64,000 bases of DNA from Steromphala cineraria (taxonomy: Eukaryota > Mollusca > Gastropoda > Trochida > Trochidae). The stretch is taken from the NCBI GenBank assembly GCA_916613615.1, contig OU744724.1:29002171-29066170 (forward strand). Direction: 5' to 3'. The notes below the pieces were generated by a model, which was given only the letters and a program-made list of their open reading frames with translations, was not told the DNA's origin and did no database searches. The translations under genes and the position numbers were made by a program. This document shows, one piece after another, positions 37,870 to 51,100 of this stretch (positions within the stretch are counted from its first letter, which is position 1; every line of letters begins with the position of its first letter).

Positions 37870-38400
37870 TTTTATGTTAGCATATTCTTTTGTCACATAT
37901 TTTAAAGCCCAGCGTTCAAAAGCTTTTGCTAAACAACTAGTTAAAGCAACGTGTCTGTAATTTGAAGGTGCTTGTCGCCTTTCTTAAAGAGAGGAGTTAT
38001 CCATGCATGTTTCCAAACTGAGGGAAATATTGAGTATTGTAATGATAAATTGAAAAGTTTAGTTAGAGGTATGTATAAGCTTGAAGCTGTAGCTTTTATA
38101 AATTTATTGCTTATTCCATCTGGGCCTGATGCTTTAGTTGTTTTGACACAGCATAATATATCAAGAACTTCAGAAGGTGTTAAACTAATTTCACTCAACT
38201 TCGAAGTTGTTTGTTCATGTAGCAGAGGTAAGGCTTGAAATGGATTCTCTACAGTAGATTGTCTTACAAAACAGTCATTAAATGCATTTGCAGCGTCAGT
38301 TTCGTTTTCGCATATAGTGTCATTATGTATAACTGGTGTAAAACTACTGGTCTCTTTTTCCTTTAAGGTTTCTTTAACTGGTCGCCACCATCCAAAAGAA
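37870..38400 (-). mobile_element. LINE fragment, N-terminal reverse-transcriptase motifs
   Basis: The minus-strand frame 38198-37941 reads ISLTPSEVLDILCCVKTTKA, SGPDGISNKFIKATASSLYI, then FPSVWKHAWITPLFKKGDKH, the opening motifs of LINE ORF2 reverse transcriptase. Upstream sequence to about 38400 continues the linker (SFGWWRPVKETLKEKE). The fragment lacks the FADD core and 3' end. Duplicate of 25670-26290. Confidence 0.85.
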
Positions 38401-39494
38401 GATGTTTTATTGTTTCTGGTCTAGTTTTGAAAAATGTGCATAAATTGCATGTTCAATCTAAATTAAGAAGACAATAATAGGTAAAATTATGAAAGTGACA
38501 TGCGCGAGTGTCTTGATATTAGGTCAATATTTGGATAGTAATTATATCAGTTCGAAATGAAAGGCTATCTTTAATTCATGTATCACGTAAAACGAGTTTG
38601 GTGACAAATTGATAACAAATCTGTATATATGTGAATGTTCTAACCTCTATTTTGGATGGATTTATTGTTTTATTTTTTGGCAATTGTTTAAACTCTTTCA
38701 CACTTCTATGGCAAATTTAGATGATTAAGGTAACAACAACGTTTATTTTTATTTTTTTAAAAAGAAATCTTATAAAGTTATTCCTGTAAGTTTTTTCTGA
38801 AGAATCAAATATTTCCAAAAGTATCATAGCGAAAAAAGGCATCTTAGTAATGATTTTCAAGAAAAATAATTTTCTTCAATAAAACGAGTTTCCTTTTTAT
38901 AGAGATGTTCTGTTTCTCAGTGGCCCTATTTCCCCCCGGCCGCTCCCCCTCAAATATTAAATTAAAAACTCAAATTCAAATTCAATACTTTGTATCAATT
39001 AAGTTAAAGGATATAAAGAAACTTCAATCAAAGTAAATCTTTTCATTAAATCAAATGTTTCATAGAGTACCTTTTCATCAAAATCAATATTTCATCAAAT
39101 CATGGTGGAAACTTCACAACAACTGATAAAAAACTGATAAAAACTATGTCGGGGCTGCTAATGTAAAACACAAGACATCTATCCCATTAGGGATATATTA
39201 GTGCTTTGTCCACACTTTTGAGAATCCATAGTTAGGATGCGATAGCTCATCGCCATTATATTATACACAGAAGGACATAAATGAACTTTAAAATAATGTT
39301 CTTGATGAGGTTTTCTGCACTTAAAGCCGGTTTCGAGATTTTGTTGTCATAAAATGCTTCACACATTCAGTAATGAGCGAAAGTTCACAGTTCTCATGTA
39401 AGTATTGAGTAAAACATTAGCCAATAATTACTGAGTTAAAATGCGCCGATTTCGTTAGGTAATTCATATTTCTGTATAACCCAACGTTTTAATC

Positions 39495-40647
39495 AACTAG
39501 AAATATGTGCATGTGATGCACTGTGATGTCCCCCGCTAACAGTTAATCCGAAAGTGACCCTGTCCCCATTATGTACAAATTTCAAATTGTTTCCATGGAA
39601 ACCAGAAAAATAACAATTCAGAATAACCAAAGTAGCAAATGGCACCACTCCTCCAGTAGTTCTAACCACATATCAAGTCTAGTAAAATATATTGAATAGT
39701 AATTAAGCTAAAGTACACCTAGTTCAACTTGTTTCTATAGAAACCCGAAAAAAATCAGAATAACTATGGAAACCAGAAAAATAACAATTCAGAATAACCA
39801 AAGTATCAAATGGCACCACTCCTCCAGTAGTTCTAACCACATATCAAGTCTAGTAAAATATATTGAATAGTAATTAAGCTAAAGTACACCTAGTTCAACT
39901 TGTTTCTATAGAAACCCGAAAAAAATCAGAATAACTAAAATAGAAAAAGGCACCACTCCACCACTCGGTCAAACCACATACCAAGTTTCGTAAAATCATA
40001 TTGAATAGTTTTTGAGATATGGCCCGGAAATGGTCCTCCCTCCATATGTTCTAAGTTCAAACTGTTGCCATGGAAACCAGGAAAATTATATAATTCAGAA
40101 TGACCAAAGTAGCAAAAGGCACCACTCCACCACCTGATCTAACCACATACCAAGTTTCGTAAAAAAAATATTGAACAGTTTTGGAGATATGGCCCGGAAA
40201 CAAAAGCATCCCCCAATATGCACTAAGTTCAAATTGTTTCCATGGAAACCAGAAAAAATAAAAAATTCAGAATGGCCAAAATAGCAAAAGGCACCACTCC
40301 ACCGCTAGATCTAACCACATACCAAGTTTTGTAAAAAAATATTGAACAGTTTTGGAGATATGGTCCGGAAACAAAAGCATCCCCCAATATGCACTAAGTT
40401 CAAAATGTTTTCATGGAAACCAGAAAAAATAAAAAATTAAGAATAACCAAAATAGCAAAAGGCACCACTCCACCGCTAGATCTAACCACATACCAAGTTT
40501 CGTTAAAAAATATTGAACGGTTTTGGAGATATGATCCGGAAACGAAAGCGTTACGGAATTACGGCATAACGAAATTACAGAATTACGGAATTTCGGACGG
40601 AACTGAAAACATTATGTCTCCTGCAAAGCTTTGAGGGGGACATAATT
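39495..40647. repeat. Inserted repeat with about five 170-bp internal units
   Basis: The equivalent site between units B and C (about 28100) lacks it, which gives the boundaries. Units repeat AGAATAACCAAAGTAGCAAA, GGCACCACTCC and TTTGGAGATATGGCCCGGAA. The right end reads GGAATTACGGCATAACG and GAGGGGGACATAAT, while the left end has ATGTCCCCCG in the opposite sense. No coding capacity. It shares overall design with the elements at 18216 and 56018 (tandem core plus a ACGGA/GGGG tail). Confidence 0.75.
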
Positions 40648-40843
40648 AAAACAACATAAGCTGCCTTCGGTTAAAACTTCAAAGGGTTTTACTGTAATAA
40701 CAAATGTTGCTTTCCAGGTACGGTCAGGGTCAGCGAGTCCGACTCCAAGATGGGTGTAACAACACAGAGGTTGATCTCGAGGGGAACGTTGTTATGCTTG
40801 AATATCATTACTTGTTACTGACAGATGAGTTGATTCTTTACCT

Positions 40844-40982
40844 TTATCTCATATATACAGACTCATGATTATGGTCTCTGCAGTCTTTATTTGAGCATTT
40901 CCATGAGATCCATTCTTCTCTTTTCCTCTTATTGACAGTGAACTTATATCCATTAACGAAGGTGTCTCCCTCCACGGTGGGT
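40844..40982 (-). other. FLYWCH-zinc-finger-like fragment (unit D side)
   Basis: Copy of 29879-30019: EGDTFVNGYKFTVNKRKREE, WISWKCSNKDCRDHNHE, ending VYMR and TAA. Here an acceptor-like TTAAGTTTTTGCAG precedes it. Conservation of the frame in two copies with several replacement changes is suggestive, but the key inter-Cys/His spacing is short for FLYWCH. Confidence 0.35.
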
Positions 40983-41853
40983 CTGCAAAAACTTAAAGTC
41001 TAACTGTGCATTTGTCATAACTGAATGTAAGGGAATAAAGATGCTAACTGTCATTTTCAATATTATCATAGTGTGTATGTATGATCATGACTAATCAAAA
41101 CTAATGAGTGTTTCCCGAGTAAACTCACTGCTTATTTCTTATTCGTTTCCTAAGTGAACCCATTTCATCCATTCCACATTTTGTGGAAAACCAGAGACTT
41201 AATCCCTTGAAACAACATTGAACTTCAAAGGATTTCTACCTTGACCAAAAGGTCGAACTCACGTTACTACCCCAAGGTACGACACCCTTAAAATGGGGAA
41301 TTCTGTTGTTTCGCGTTTTCGAAGGACCAATTAACAGCCATCCACGGGCCAAATATAACAACTACACGAAATAGATGTTTCCAAGTGTGTTTATTCATCA
41401 AATGGTGAAAATTTTAGACATCAATTTCTGAACTTGTCTACTTCAGTGGCCAACTTGGTAAACATGCATGCAAATTTGAAATGAATAGTAAAACCCTGAG
41501 AAACTTGAATGACAACATTCTAAATGGGAAGATGTGACATGGAACATCAGAGCTCGACATATGGTACTCCTTTCACAAAGCAACCTTAACTCCCATTCTT
41601 ATGATCACCTTTGTGAAAGGAGACCATGGTCTTTAGCATAGTAATGTCCTGTTTGAGGTAGAATGAAATGCACGATTAACACATAAAGCCATATCCCTGG
41701 TATGCATTAGATTTGGAGCAACTTGTGAAACGATAAGGAAAACAATGAAAACATAAAAATATGAATATAAAAACTGTAGCACAATATTGATGAATGGTCC
41801 TAACATAATATAAACATGTTCTGATATATCCATAAATACGTGAAAACGATTCA

Positions 41854-44466
41854 TCAGGCAATCTTGAACTGAAGAATCAGGAAGAAATACGTCAAATAGA
41901 AGCCGCCCACCTGAAATGTAACAATATGACTTGAGAGTATCTTCTTGTATAAATAAGTTTTTTGGAATTTTGAAATTGATGAAGATAAGTTACAAGATCA
42001 GTAAGATATCAAAACATAATCATGCATTATATGCTTACATATGCATACATATCATTTGAAATCATCTGCAGTTGATACTTAGTTGAAATAATTATTTTAT
42101 TAGACACAAAACTCATTGTTGGGATTTTAAAATCAGATTATAGATCACCTTTGAAATAATAGAATAATAATAATTACAAATGTGTAGCTGTGAGCAGTTA
42201 AGGGAATTTAGAAAAAATAATTACATATTTAATATAAAAACTTGGGGTCTGAATTATTTATAAACTGTTTATTCTGAGTTACAAAGAAAGAAAACAAAAT
42301 TCTCTCCAAAAGAAGTTTGTAATTTCTCAAACCGTTTCAAAATATACCACATTGTTAGGATAAGAACTTATTGTATTGTCTCACTGTGAGAAGGAATTCC
42401 TTTGTGATGAGGAAGAAATCAACAACTGTAAAGCCAACAGGAACAGCAATGAGTTTGGTGAGGAAAAGATTAAGCTGAAACAGGGAGATGGAGATGACAA
42501 TATGGTAAGACAGCAAAATGATTGACTCGATAATGAAGAATAATAGTTTAGTTGGTATAAATATCTATAGACGTTTTTTTACATGTTGCCAATATTTTTT
42601 CAAATTTTCAAATGAAAACTCCATCTGCAGTATTTATAGAATGCAATGATTGATCAAAACCCACCCTTTTTTATCAGGTTATGCAAAAACAGTTGTTGTA
42701 TAACTCACCAGACTTTGCAAAATGAATCACCTAAAGTGACATTTTGTTTGAATTCTTTGTTCCCAACCATACCATCACTTTCTACTGGTGTGTTTCCTCT
42801 ACAACGTTTTTTTGTTCACTTGCAGAGGTGAAAGAATAGAACAGAAACCCATACACAGTCTCAAACATTGCGTATAACCGTTATCTTTTCAAAAGCAACA
42901 GAAGAATATTTTTAGATACTACCTTTGTTTCAAGTGTGCCCTATTTCGGTCATAATCCTGGGCCTCCTTTCACTAACCATCCTATACTAAGGTTGACCTT
43001 AACTCCCAATTCTCTAACATTGCACTAAGGTGACCGTAAGCACTTACAAACACCTTAGGGCTTTGTTCAGCTTAAAACTAATTTTCATGAACTCTGACAC
43101 TGATGTTAGAGCAAGGAAAACAAGTAAAGCTGCTTAAGTACCATTTAGATGCATCATATCAAAAGGAAGAGTTTAATTAAATACCAATCCACATGTTATC
43201 TCTTTATCCTTAAAAATGCGCATTTCTCACCTCCCCAATTTCTTCAGGTGTTGCATTCTTTGTTCTTGCTGTGAGAATGACACTCGTAGAACCTTGAGCC
43301 TATAATAAATGAATACTTAGTCACAGATACGCCAATTATTCCCTATAGCTCATATATATAAAGATAAATTGATGATTTAATCTATTACATCTATATATAT
43401 AGAAAATATGCCATGAAATTGTGATAAATCTATATTTGAATAAGTCATATGTACCTACCTCTTGATGAAGTCCTGCTGTGCTCAGAGTGAGAAGGATAAT
43501 GAAGAGGAAACAGGAAGTAAGCCAGAAGAGGTGGGCTACAACAGTGATGGTGTCTTCTATGTCAGATACCAGCTGGTACGAGATGAAACAAGCAATGACG
43601 ATTGCTAGGAGAAGAGAAAATCCCAGCATCCATTTGAAGGTCTCATTGATAATTTCTACAGCCTTTGACAGTTTTAGATAATGGGATCTTAGCTCGGCTA
43701 ACTGGCTTGGAAGAGTGCCATTTGCTTCCTCAATGTGTCTGGATAGAGTTGTATGGTAGTTGACAAACTGTGTTCTAATCATTCGTGACACAACAATTAC
43801 AAAGATGACAGGCAAAACCCATGCTCCAGTTTCGTAGAACACAAGGATTTCAACCAATACTTTGGACCAAAGGGCATCAGGAAAGGGGCGTGTCATGTTC
43901 ATCGATACTTCCACTAGTTTTGAAAAATGCGTTTGAAAAGTTACAAACCCAATAAGTGAAAAATTTGTAAACGAAAATAACCAGCCAACACTGGTCAGAA
44001 TAAGTGTATACTTGAAGGCGCACTTGTATTTGCAGTTGATACTGTCCGCCACTCCACTCAGAAAACAGGCGTCCCAATGCTTGAAGAACAACTGAAAATG
44101 TTTATGACATGATACAACCATGATGGTGGCATTAATTGCACATTGAAGATACCACATGGTAATAATAGCACGTATAGAAACCCCTTTGTCCAATGGGAAG
44201 AGACCAACTGCACTACGTATGGAGTTGAACCACAGTAGGAGGAGCACAAGGTAGCAGTACATGCGACTCCCGACCAAGGAAAATGTCCACGGTGTTCTAA
44301 TATCTTTGTGGTCTGCATCTGAAACTTTGTTCGTTCCTGGACTGGGGTCAAAGTATATACCAACTATCTTCATGGAAAACAGAATAGGCTTGAGGTTGTT
44401 CTCGGTTGAGGTGATTTGTTGCCTTTTTCGGGAAATATCTTTAACCTTATCCTTTCTTCCTGTCAT
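41854..44466 (-). CDS. GRL copy D: gustatory-receptor-like 7TM protein
   Basis: Four exons: 43459-44466, 43231-43299, 42385-42474 and 41854-41910 (stop TGA). All introns are phase 0; the product is 407 residues, two fewer than B and C because of a 6-bp in-frame deletion after the CHK motif (CHKHFQLFF versus CHKLQHFQLFF). Last exon VGGFYLTYFFLILQFKIA. The exon 2 donor is GTGAGA, stronger than GTGGGA in the others. Only in this copy is the upstream codon 14 residues earlier a true ATG (44506-44508, reading MFQNHFIPRS), so translation could begin there and give 421 residues. Just after exon 1 the intron diverges from the other copies. Intact, so potentially functional. Confidence 0.9.
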
Positions 44467-44698
44467 GTTGATAACGTTTGACCGTGGTATGAAATGATTT
44501 TGGAACATCTCTCACTAACTCAATCACATATCTAATGTACAGTTTAAAGAGCACTGGGATTGATCTCATGAAACCAAGTCGGGAATATAGTGCTAACACT
44601 AATAGCCCATTAGTGCGCCGTGAACAATGAGCAACTATTAGGTACTGGACAAATTGAACGAAGGATTGTGCTTTGCAGTTAACATATCAATGTATATC

Positions 44699-45309
44699 TG
44701 TTACAGTCAAAATGTCAAATCAGTCATTTCGTCAAATGCCTAAATGTATCAGGCATTTTATCAAATGACTGCGACGATCAGTCATTTTGATGAAATGACT
44801 AATTTTTCTAGGCATTTAGCGAAATGACTGAAATTGTACATTGTGTTTTTGACAATTTGACTGTTACTGTTTATGCAATATGTCAAAATAGTTATAACGT
44901 GTCACTGAAGTACAGTAAATTAATAACCTTGTATCTCAATTACCTAAAACGTATAATGCAATGAGGAAGGTTTTAATTCCAAGAAAAGAGTATTTTTCTA
45001 ATAATGCCAGGCCAAAGAACATTAAAACTTACCTAATTATATTTTACTACAACAGTGTAAATGTGTTTACTGTTCTAAAACTATGTAAATGTCTTGATGC
45101 TCTGAAATAAAACATTAATTCGTCAAAATTCTCTTTTCTCATATATAGGCATTTAGTAAAATGCCTGGTGTTCATTTTCAGTCATTTAGTCAAATGTCTG
45201 AAAAAAGTAGTCATTTTGTAAATTGCCTGGTGGTCACAGTCATTTGATCAAATGACTAAATCGTTCAGGCATTTGGCAAAATTACTGATTTGACATATTG
45301 ACTGTAACA
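44699..45309. mobile_element. 611-bp MITE with subterminal palindrome arrays
   Basis: Ends TGTTACAGTCAA and TTGACTGTAACA, flanked by TATC on both sides (44695-44698, 45310-45313). Units A-C lack it. Near each end lie repeated, self-complementary 20-mers of the type AGTCATTTnnnCAAATGACT and AGGCATTTnnnnAAATGCCT: four near the left end and about three near the right. The interior is plain AT-rich DNA. No transposase. Confidence 0.9.
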
Positions 45310-45313
45310 TATC

Positions 45314-46064
45314 CGTGAATTAACCTCTACATGTCATTTTTGGATAAATATGTGAAATTGTTAAATGGGTATCATCATAATTGGTGTTTTGACATGAAAA
45401 CCAATAACACAAAACACAAAAATCCCGAAGTGTTTCGAAAAGTGTCTTTATACATAAAAGATGTAGCGACAACGGCCGTCCAATAAGAGAGTTTGATATT
45501 GAACTCCAACAAATAGCAGTGGCGTACCAATTCCAGAACAGTTAATTACATTCCATAGAAAGCTAAAGATACAATAAAACAGAGACTGCCTCAAATTTGC
45601 TAGAACGTCAAAGAGTTCAAAATACCTATTCAAACGCTTACAAAATAAAATACATTTCATTGTGTGTATATATTAAAAAATTACTGTTTTCATTGGATCT
45701 AGTTACATCCACCAAATAAGTGTAATTTGATCATAAGTATTACTTATTTGTGAAAAGTATCAATTTCAGGTTTATGGCTCAAATTATTGACAAAAAGTTT
45801 CAAATCGCGATTTTGATCGAAAAAGCGACTATGTACCCCTTTTCCTGAATCCGGAATTAAAGATAAAATTATGAGATGTAGTTTAAACATCAAAACAATG
45901 ATAAGTATTTTGGCAGTTATGAAAATCAAATTTAAAGTAAACGAAATACCTTTATTAACGTCATCGTCATCGACAAGCACCAATGCTCAATTGTTTATAT
46001 TTCTAACATGTACTTGTACAAAGAAAAACATCACTGTAATTAGTTTTAACATCTTTTAACTGAT
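45314..46064. other. Duplicated 5' flank of GRL copy D
   Basis: More diverged version of the flanks of the other copies, interrupted by MITEs. The small frames here (for example 45448-45660 and 45744-45983) have no intact counterparts in the other units. Confidence 0.45.
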
Positions 46065-46304
46065 CATCCTGTCTCAGGGTACGAACGTTACGCTAACTTC
46101 ACTAATCTGTACCCTGGGCTCAGAAGCTAGATTTGCTCGCGCGGCCCTAATTGGGATATAGCCAATCAAATAATTTTCTCGTTGAAATTTTAGCGAGAAG
46201 GTCGCGAGAAAATGATTTCATTGGCCGCGCGAGCGAATCTAGCTTCTGAGCCCAGGGTACAGATAAGTGAAGTTAGCGTAACGTTCGCACCCTGAGACAG
46301 GATG
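46065..46304. mobile_element. MULE-like foldback MITE, 9-bp target duplication
   Basis: Ends CATCCTGTCTCAGGGT and its inverse; the arms pair for roughly 80-100 bases (CTGGGCTCAGAAGCTAGAT and CGCGCGGCC are inside the arms). Flanks are TTAACTGAT (46056-46064) and TTAACTAAT (46305-46313), a 9-bp duplication with one change. Other units have the uninterrupted site. Confidence 0.85.
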
Positions 46305-47937
46305 TTAACTAATATGATATGCTGATATGTAGAAACATACGTAGCTAAGAACACCGGTTTCACCAATTGAGTACTATTTGACAGAAATGATATGTGTTTA
46401 TGTAATACGGTGTATGGAGATTTAATTGCTTTTTGTTAACTGCATTCTTTAAAGTAGAACAATTTTGATCTTTATCAAAGAAGCATATTGTAAGCCAGAG
46501 ATCACAGCCATTGTCAAAGAAAAGAACACAAGGAATAAATGACGAATATGTTAGTGTTTACATAGACTAATTAAACTTAAATTTGACATACAGTCAGAAA
46601 AATCTATAATACGGCAAGAGAAGTATTGAATTACATAGAGTCACGGGCACGTCATTGACACAAGGTTTTAACGATTCGTTAATAAATTGAATGAAATATA
46701 TAAAAATAATTATATCTAGGTTCCACATTAGTTAGTCTACACACTCTGGCTTTGTTCTCGGTAATAGATTTTTGAATATTTACGCGGCTTTCAATTCGGT
46801 GAATTGATTGGCCATGAAACATGTCGAAAGAATAAATAATTAGTGATTTGGATTTGATTTCTTGCATTACAAAACATTTATGCTGATATGAAATCAAACT
46901 GTCTTTCTTTTTTCACCTTTCAACGCCAAATATACTATAATCGATAGTTTTCAATGAAAATAGATAGCTTTACGTAAATAAACAAAAGTATATTAACCTA
47001 ACATACCATTTTACCACTCAAACTATCAAGTCGATTGATTTTATCTCTCTTTTGTATGCTTATCGGAAGTGATGCGTACAGCAGGGTTCGCTTTCCGGAT
47101 ATTGATAAAAAGCGCGGCAATATACCTTTATTTTGTCACCGCGGTGAACCGGTGAGCCACAAAATGATAATGTGAGTCGCATCAGTGAGAACAAAAGGAC
47201 ATTAATCACTGTTGACTCTGATTATACTCATATCAATTCAATACATTCACATTTATCCTATCAACAATTATACGACTCCATTTAGAATCAAACAATATAA
47301 CCTGAGGTACAAAAGAAAGTACACTCATTAGTTATTTTCGATTTATTAAATATGTTATTGGCATTGTTATCACATGATCAGCATAGCCCATGTTTGCAGC
47401 ATCTTAAATAAATTTCGCGTTGTCTCGATGAATGGCTTATCAAAATATATTTGTTAAATGTAGGGGTGAAAATCAAAATGTAAATCAACATGACCCATCA
47501 CCATGTTCGAAATGTTGTAAATTTGTGAAAAATGAGGCTCGTTTATTCATTATTTGTTTTTGAAAAAAATATGTATATGATAAAACTGAGGTGTGTACTT
47601 TCTTTTGTATCTCAGTTTATTTGAAAAAGCGGAAATTATACATTTCATGTACATATTACTTGTTTCAATAGCTACTAAACACCCTCAACAAAAATAATTT
47701 CGTTCTGTATGCTTTAGATTAGTTTACATAATATCGTTTACTTAATTTTGTTACGAATGTGTAAAGGAGTTATCACTTACCAAGGTTTTCTTTTAATCAT
47801 ATCGTGATAGAGATGGTGTTTACTTGCATAATATTTGGTTTTGATAAGTGCAAAAATGTGCACAAATGCCAAATTTAGGACAATCAATATAGTTTTGATT
47901 GAAAATCGAACAAAATGCTGCCACTAAACAGACAACT
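46305..47937. other. End of GRL unit D and unique intergenic sequence
   Basis: Homology to the other GRL flanks fades after about 47200. From there to 47937 the sequence is AT-rich with no exon seen. Confidence 0.45.
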
Positions 47938-48128
47938 CATTCTGATTAAAATCGACTGTGATTCGAGGAATTTTTTTTACAAATATTGTCTCTAGTGGGG
48001 TTTGAACTTCAACCAGCCCGGCTTTCCTCTCATTCACACGAGAGGATGTTCTGGCTGGTTCGAGCCCCGATTTAGACAATATTTTTGATATTTTATTCCT
48101 CGGAGTACGGTCGATTTTAATCAGACTG
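47938..48128. mobile_element. Short MITE, CAGTCTGATTAAAATCGACT family, 10-bp target duplication
   Basis: 191 bp. Left end CATTCTGATTAAAATCGACT, right end TCGATTTTAATCAGACTG. Flanks ACAGACAACT (47928-47937) and ACAGATAACT (48129-48138) differ at one base. The centre is a hairpin with TGGGGTTTGAACTTC and GGTTCGAGCCCCG, the latter matching a tRNA B-box. A longer relative is at 51849-52284. Confidence 0.85.
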
Positions 48129-51100
48129 ACAGATAACTTATGAACCTTATTTTCTCCCCATAGAGGCAGATCAACTCACAAAATGTTGATCAAGCCTCTG
48201 TTCTCATTAGATCAAATTCGTGGGCTCCTGCAGTTCCCCCTGGTGGAAAACATTTGCATATAGGATCCATAGGATACAACAGTGTAATATTTACATGACT
48301 ATATCACACCAGTGTAAAACCAGAATGCAAGTATGTGCAGTAATGTTGTGACATCACAATGTAAGTGTACCATCACAATGGCTGTCCGAGTTGCGAAAAT
48401 GTTAGTTTCAGCAGGCTGTCAGCAATAATTAAAATTATTTTATTTGATTTTTAGGGCAAGTAATAAACAGAATACTACACTTTCTTCCATGTATTGTTTT
48501 CATAATTCTTGTGTATGATTTGGTGTCAAGCTCGCTTATGCTCGTTTAATACAATATCATTAACTTGTTTTATAAAATGGTATCCTCTTTATATGAAAAG
48601 TATGCAAAACGATGGTGCTGCATACATAAAACTACCCAATACATAGCCATTCACTTGTTTGATAGAAATAGTATATTAAATGGAATGGACGATGGTGCTA
48701 CATAAACAGAACATCTATCTGTTCTCCACAAGGTTATTTAAAAGAATTATTGTATAGAAGCATATAATGTATATTCTTGAAGGTAAGGAGATATCTTATT
48801 TCAGATCTCTTTGTTTCTTTAAAAGAATGGAAATAATCAATACTAAATCTGTATTTGAGAGAAAACGTTTATTGGAAAGTGCAAAAAACATTACATAAAT
48901 TGCAAACCCTGAATTCAATCACAAACTGATAAACTGAAAATCATATGAATAAATTATGAAACAGAAAGACAATATCATTATTGAAATACTAATCAAAAAT
49001 CAAACAAAACTTGTTCATTACAGAGTAGAAGTGTAAATATGTGGAAATGATTAAAAAACATAATATAAGTTGAAAGTCAATCCATACTACAAGTCGGTAT
49101 GATGGTATGGTATCATTCAGTCATGGTTTCATAATGTCAAAACTAATGATGATATGTCACATTCAATATGAGAGGAAATAAATATGTACATTTTTAATAC
49201 TTAAACTTCAATTATTCTTTTTATCTGAATGAACCAAGTTCTCACCTAATTCTAAATGTAAATGAATTTTTTTTTTTAAAACGAGTAAACGAGTATTTAT
49301 GACACAATGTAATACTACCAAAATATTTGATTCAATATGTTATATTTTCTTTCTCAATATTGCTAAATGAATTATAAAAACAGCAATTAATCTAAATATC
49401 AGTGTATGAAATAAGCCTGAAAAGTAGATTGCCCAAAAGTGATCTTTTTTGATTTAATGGTAAAATTGAAGAAAAACCTGAAGAAATTGTCAGGCCTTAT
49501 TTCATACACCGAGTATATTAAAGTGTTTTAGAATAAAAAACTAAAAATCCCTGTGGTTTACTTTTTCTATTTTAGTTTAGAAATGATTTAGATTTATGCC
49601 ATTTACACAGTTGAGCACTTTCAACCTGGCAACTCTTCATTCTGATATGATACATGTTATATAAACGATACTGATTAAATGGATCACATTAATATATCTT
49701 TGATTGAATTGAATAATATAATATACTAATAAAAAGAAGTGAAGCTAATTTCTACTTCTAAATCTCCTATGATTAGAAAGCTATTTATTACAATTTGTAA
49801 GCAGAAATACTGTTAAAATCAGTTCTATTTATCCTGAAGACAAAACTGTGTTCAAAGCATATGCCAAAATTCAAACACAAGCTTCTTTAGAAATCCTTAT
49901 TCTAAGTTCAAAACAAAGGTCCATGAAACTGCATGCATCGCCCAGTAAAAATGTAGTCCAACCTTTATGGGTTGGTTAGCTTTACATTTACATTACATTA
50001 TTTCTGGAGGCTTCAGTCAATCTAGACTTGCAGAATTGGACCTAGACTGTATTAAAAGCTCCTATTTAATACAGGCATGAAGCAGAACAAGTCCTTACAT
50101 ATGCTATTTGTGTTTCCATCAACAATTTTGAGCACAAAAATGAATACCATGATCATGTTGCACTTAGAGGTGTAACGATACAGGAGTGTCACGATATGAT
50201 ACGTATCCCGATATGGGGGTCACGATACAATATGTATCCCGATACATATAATCTCCTGACATAATGATCTTTTCACAAACTTTTGGAGTCGGTTAATCTT
50301 GAATAAGAATTTACTTGAAAGTTTTTTTATGTAAATGTAATATAATCATACGATATATTGTGGCTCATGTATCACGATACGATAATGTATTGCCGTATCG
50401 TTAGACCTCTAGTTGCACTCAATTGAAATTTCGTCTTGGTCGGACGTTAGGAAAGTGACCCTGAAATATTATAATAATATCCTAGAAATATTGTTGGAGA
50501 AAAGAGTCTATTTGGTTTGGGCATGGTCCCTGTGGCAAAGACTTTGATTACACAAATATAAAAAAAATCATATTACTGATTTGCAGAGTTTTTTACTAAT
50601 AATTTCAGTTTAAATCAACTATTGTAAAAAATGATAAAGATGTACTGTTAAAAAAGTTAAGGATATTGTAATTTTCATAATTGGTATTTCAAATGGTGGT
50701 CAAGGAATAAATCCACTATTACAAAATTCACATATGTCCGTAAAGAGACACAGAGTATGTTGATAGGATCACATATGTCAAATTTTGAAATCGCTGTTAT
50801 TACATCGGGAACCACTAACGCTGATACTTAAAATAACAAGTTCAAGGTCAATCAGTTCATTAGAGCGAAAATATGGCAATTCAAAGTCGGGATTTTGATC
50901 GAAAACAGGACAATGTGGCTCGAGTGCGCACGCAAATTCGCCAAACGTAATTTTGAAACCTTGTCATAAGTTGACAGGAAGATATTTTCGATTCAATAGT
51001 GTTTATTAGGTATTGTAACTAATAAGTAGATTAATTGGATGCATAATTTTGAATATTAAACGTATTTGAGATGTTTTCTTGATTTTTCCATAAAATCAAG

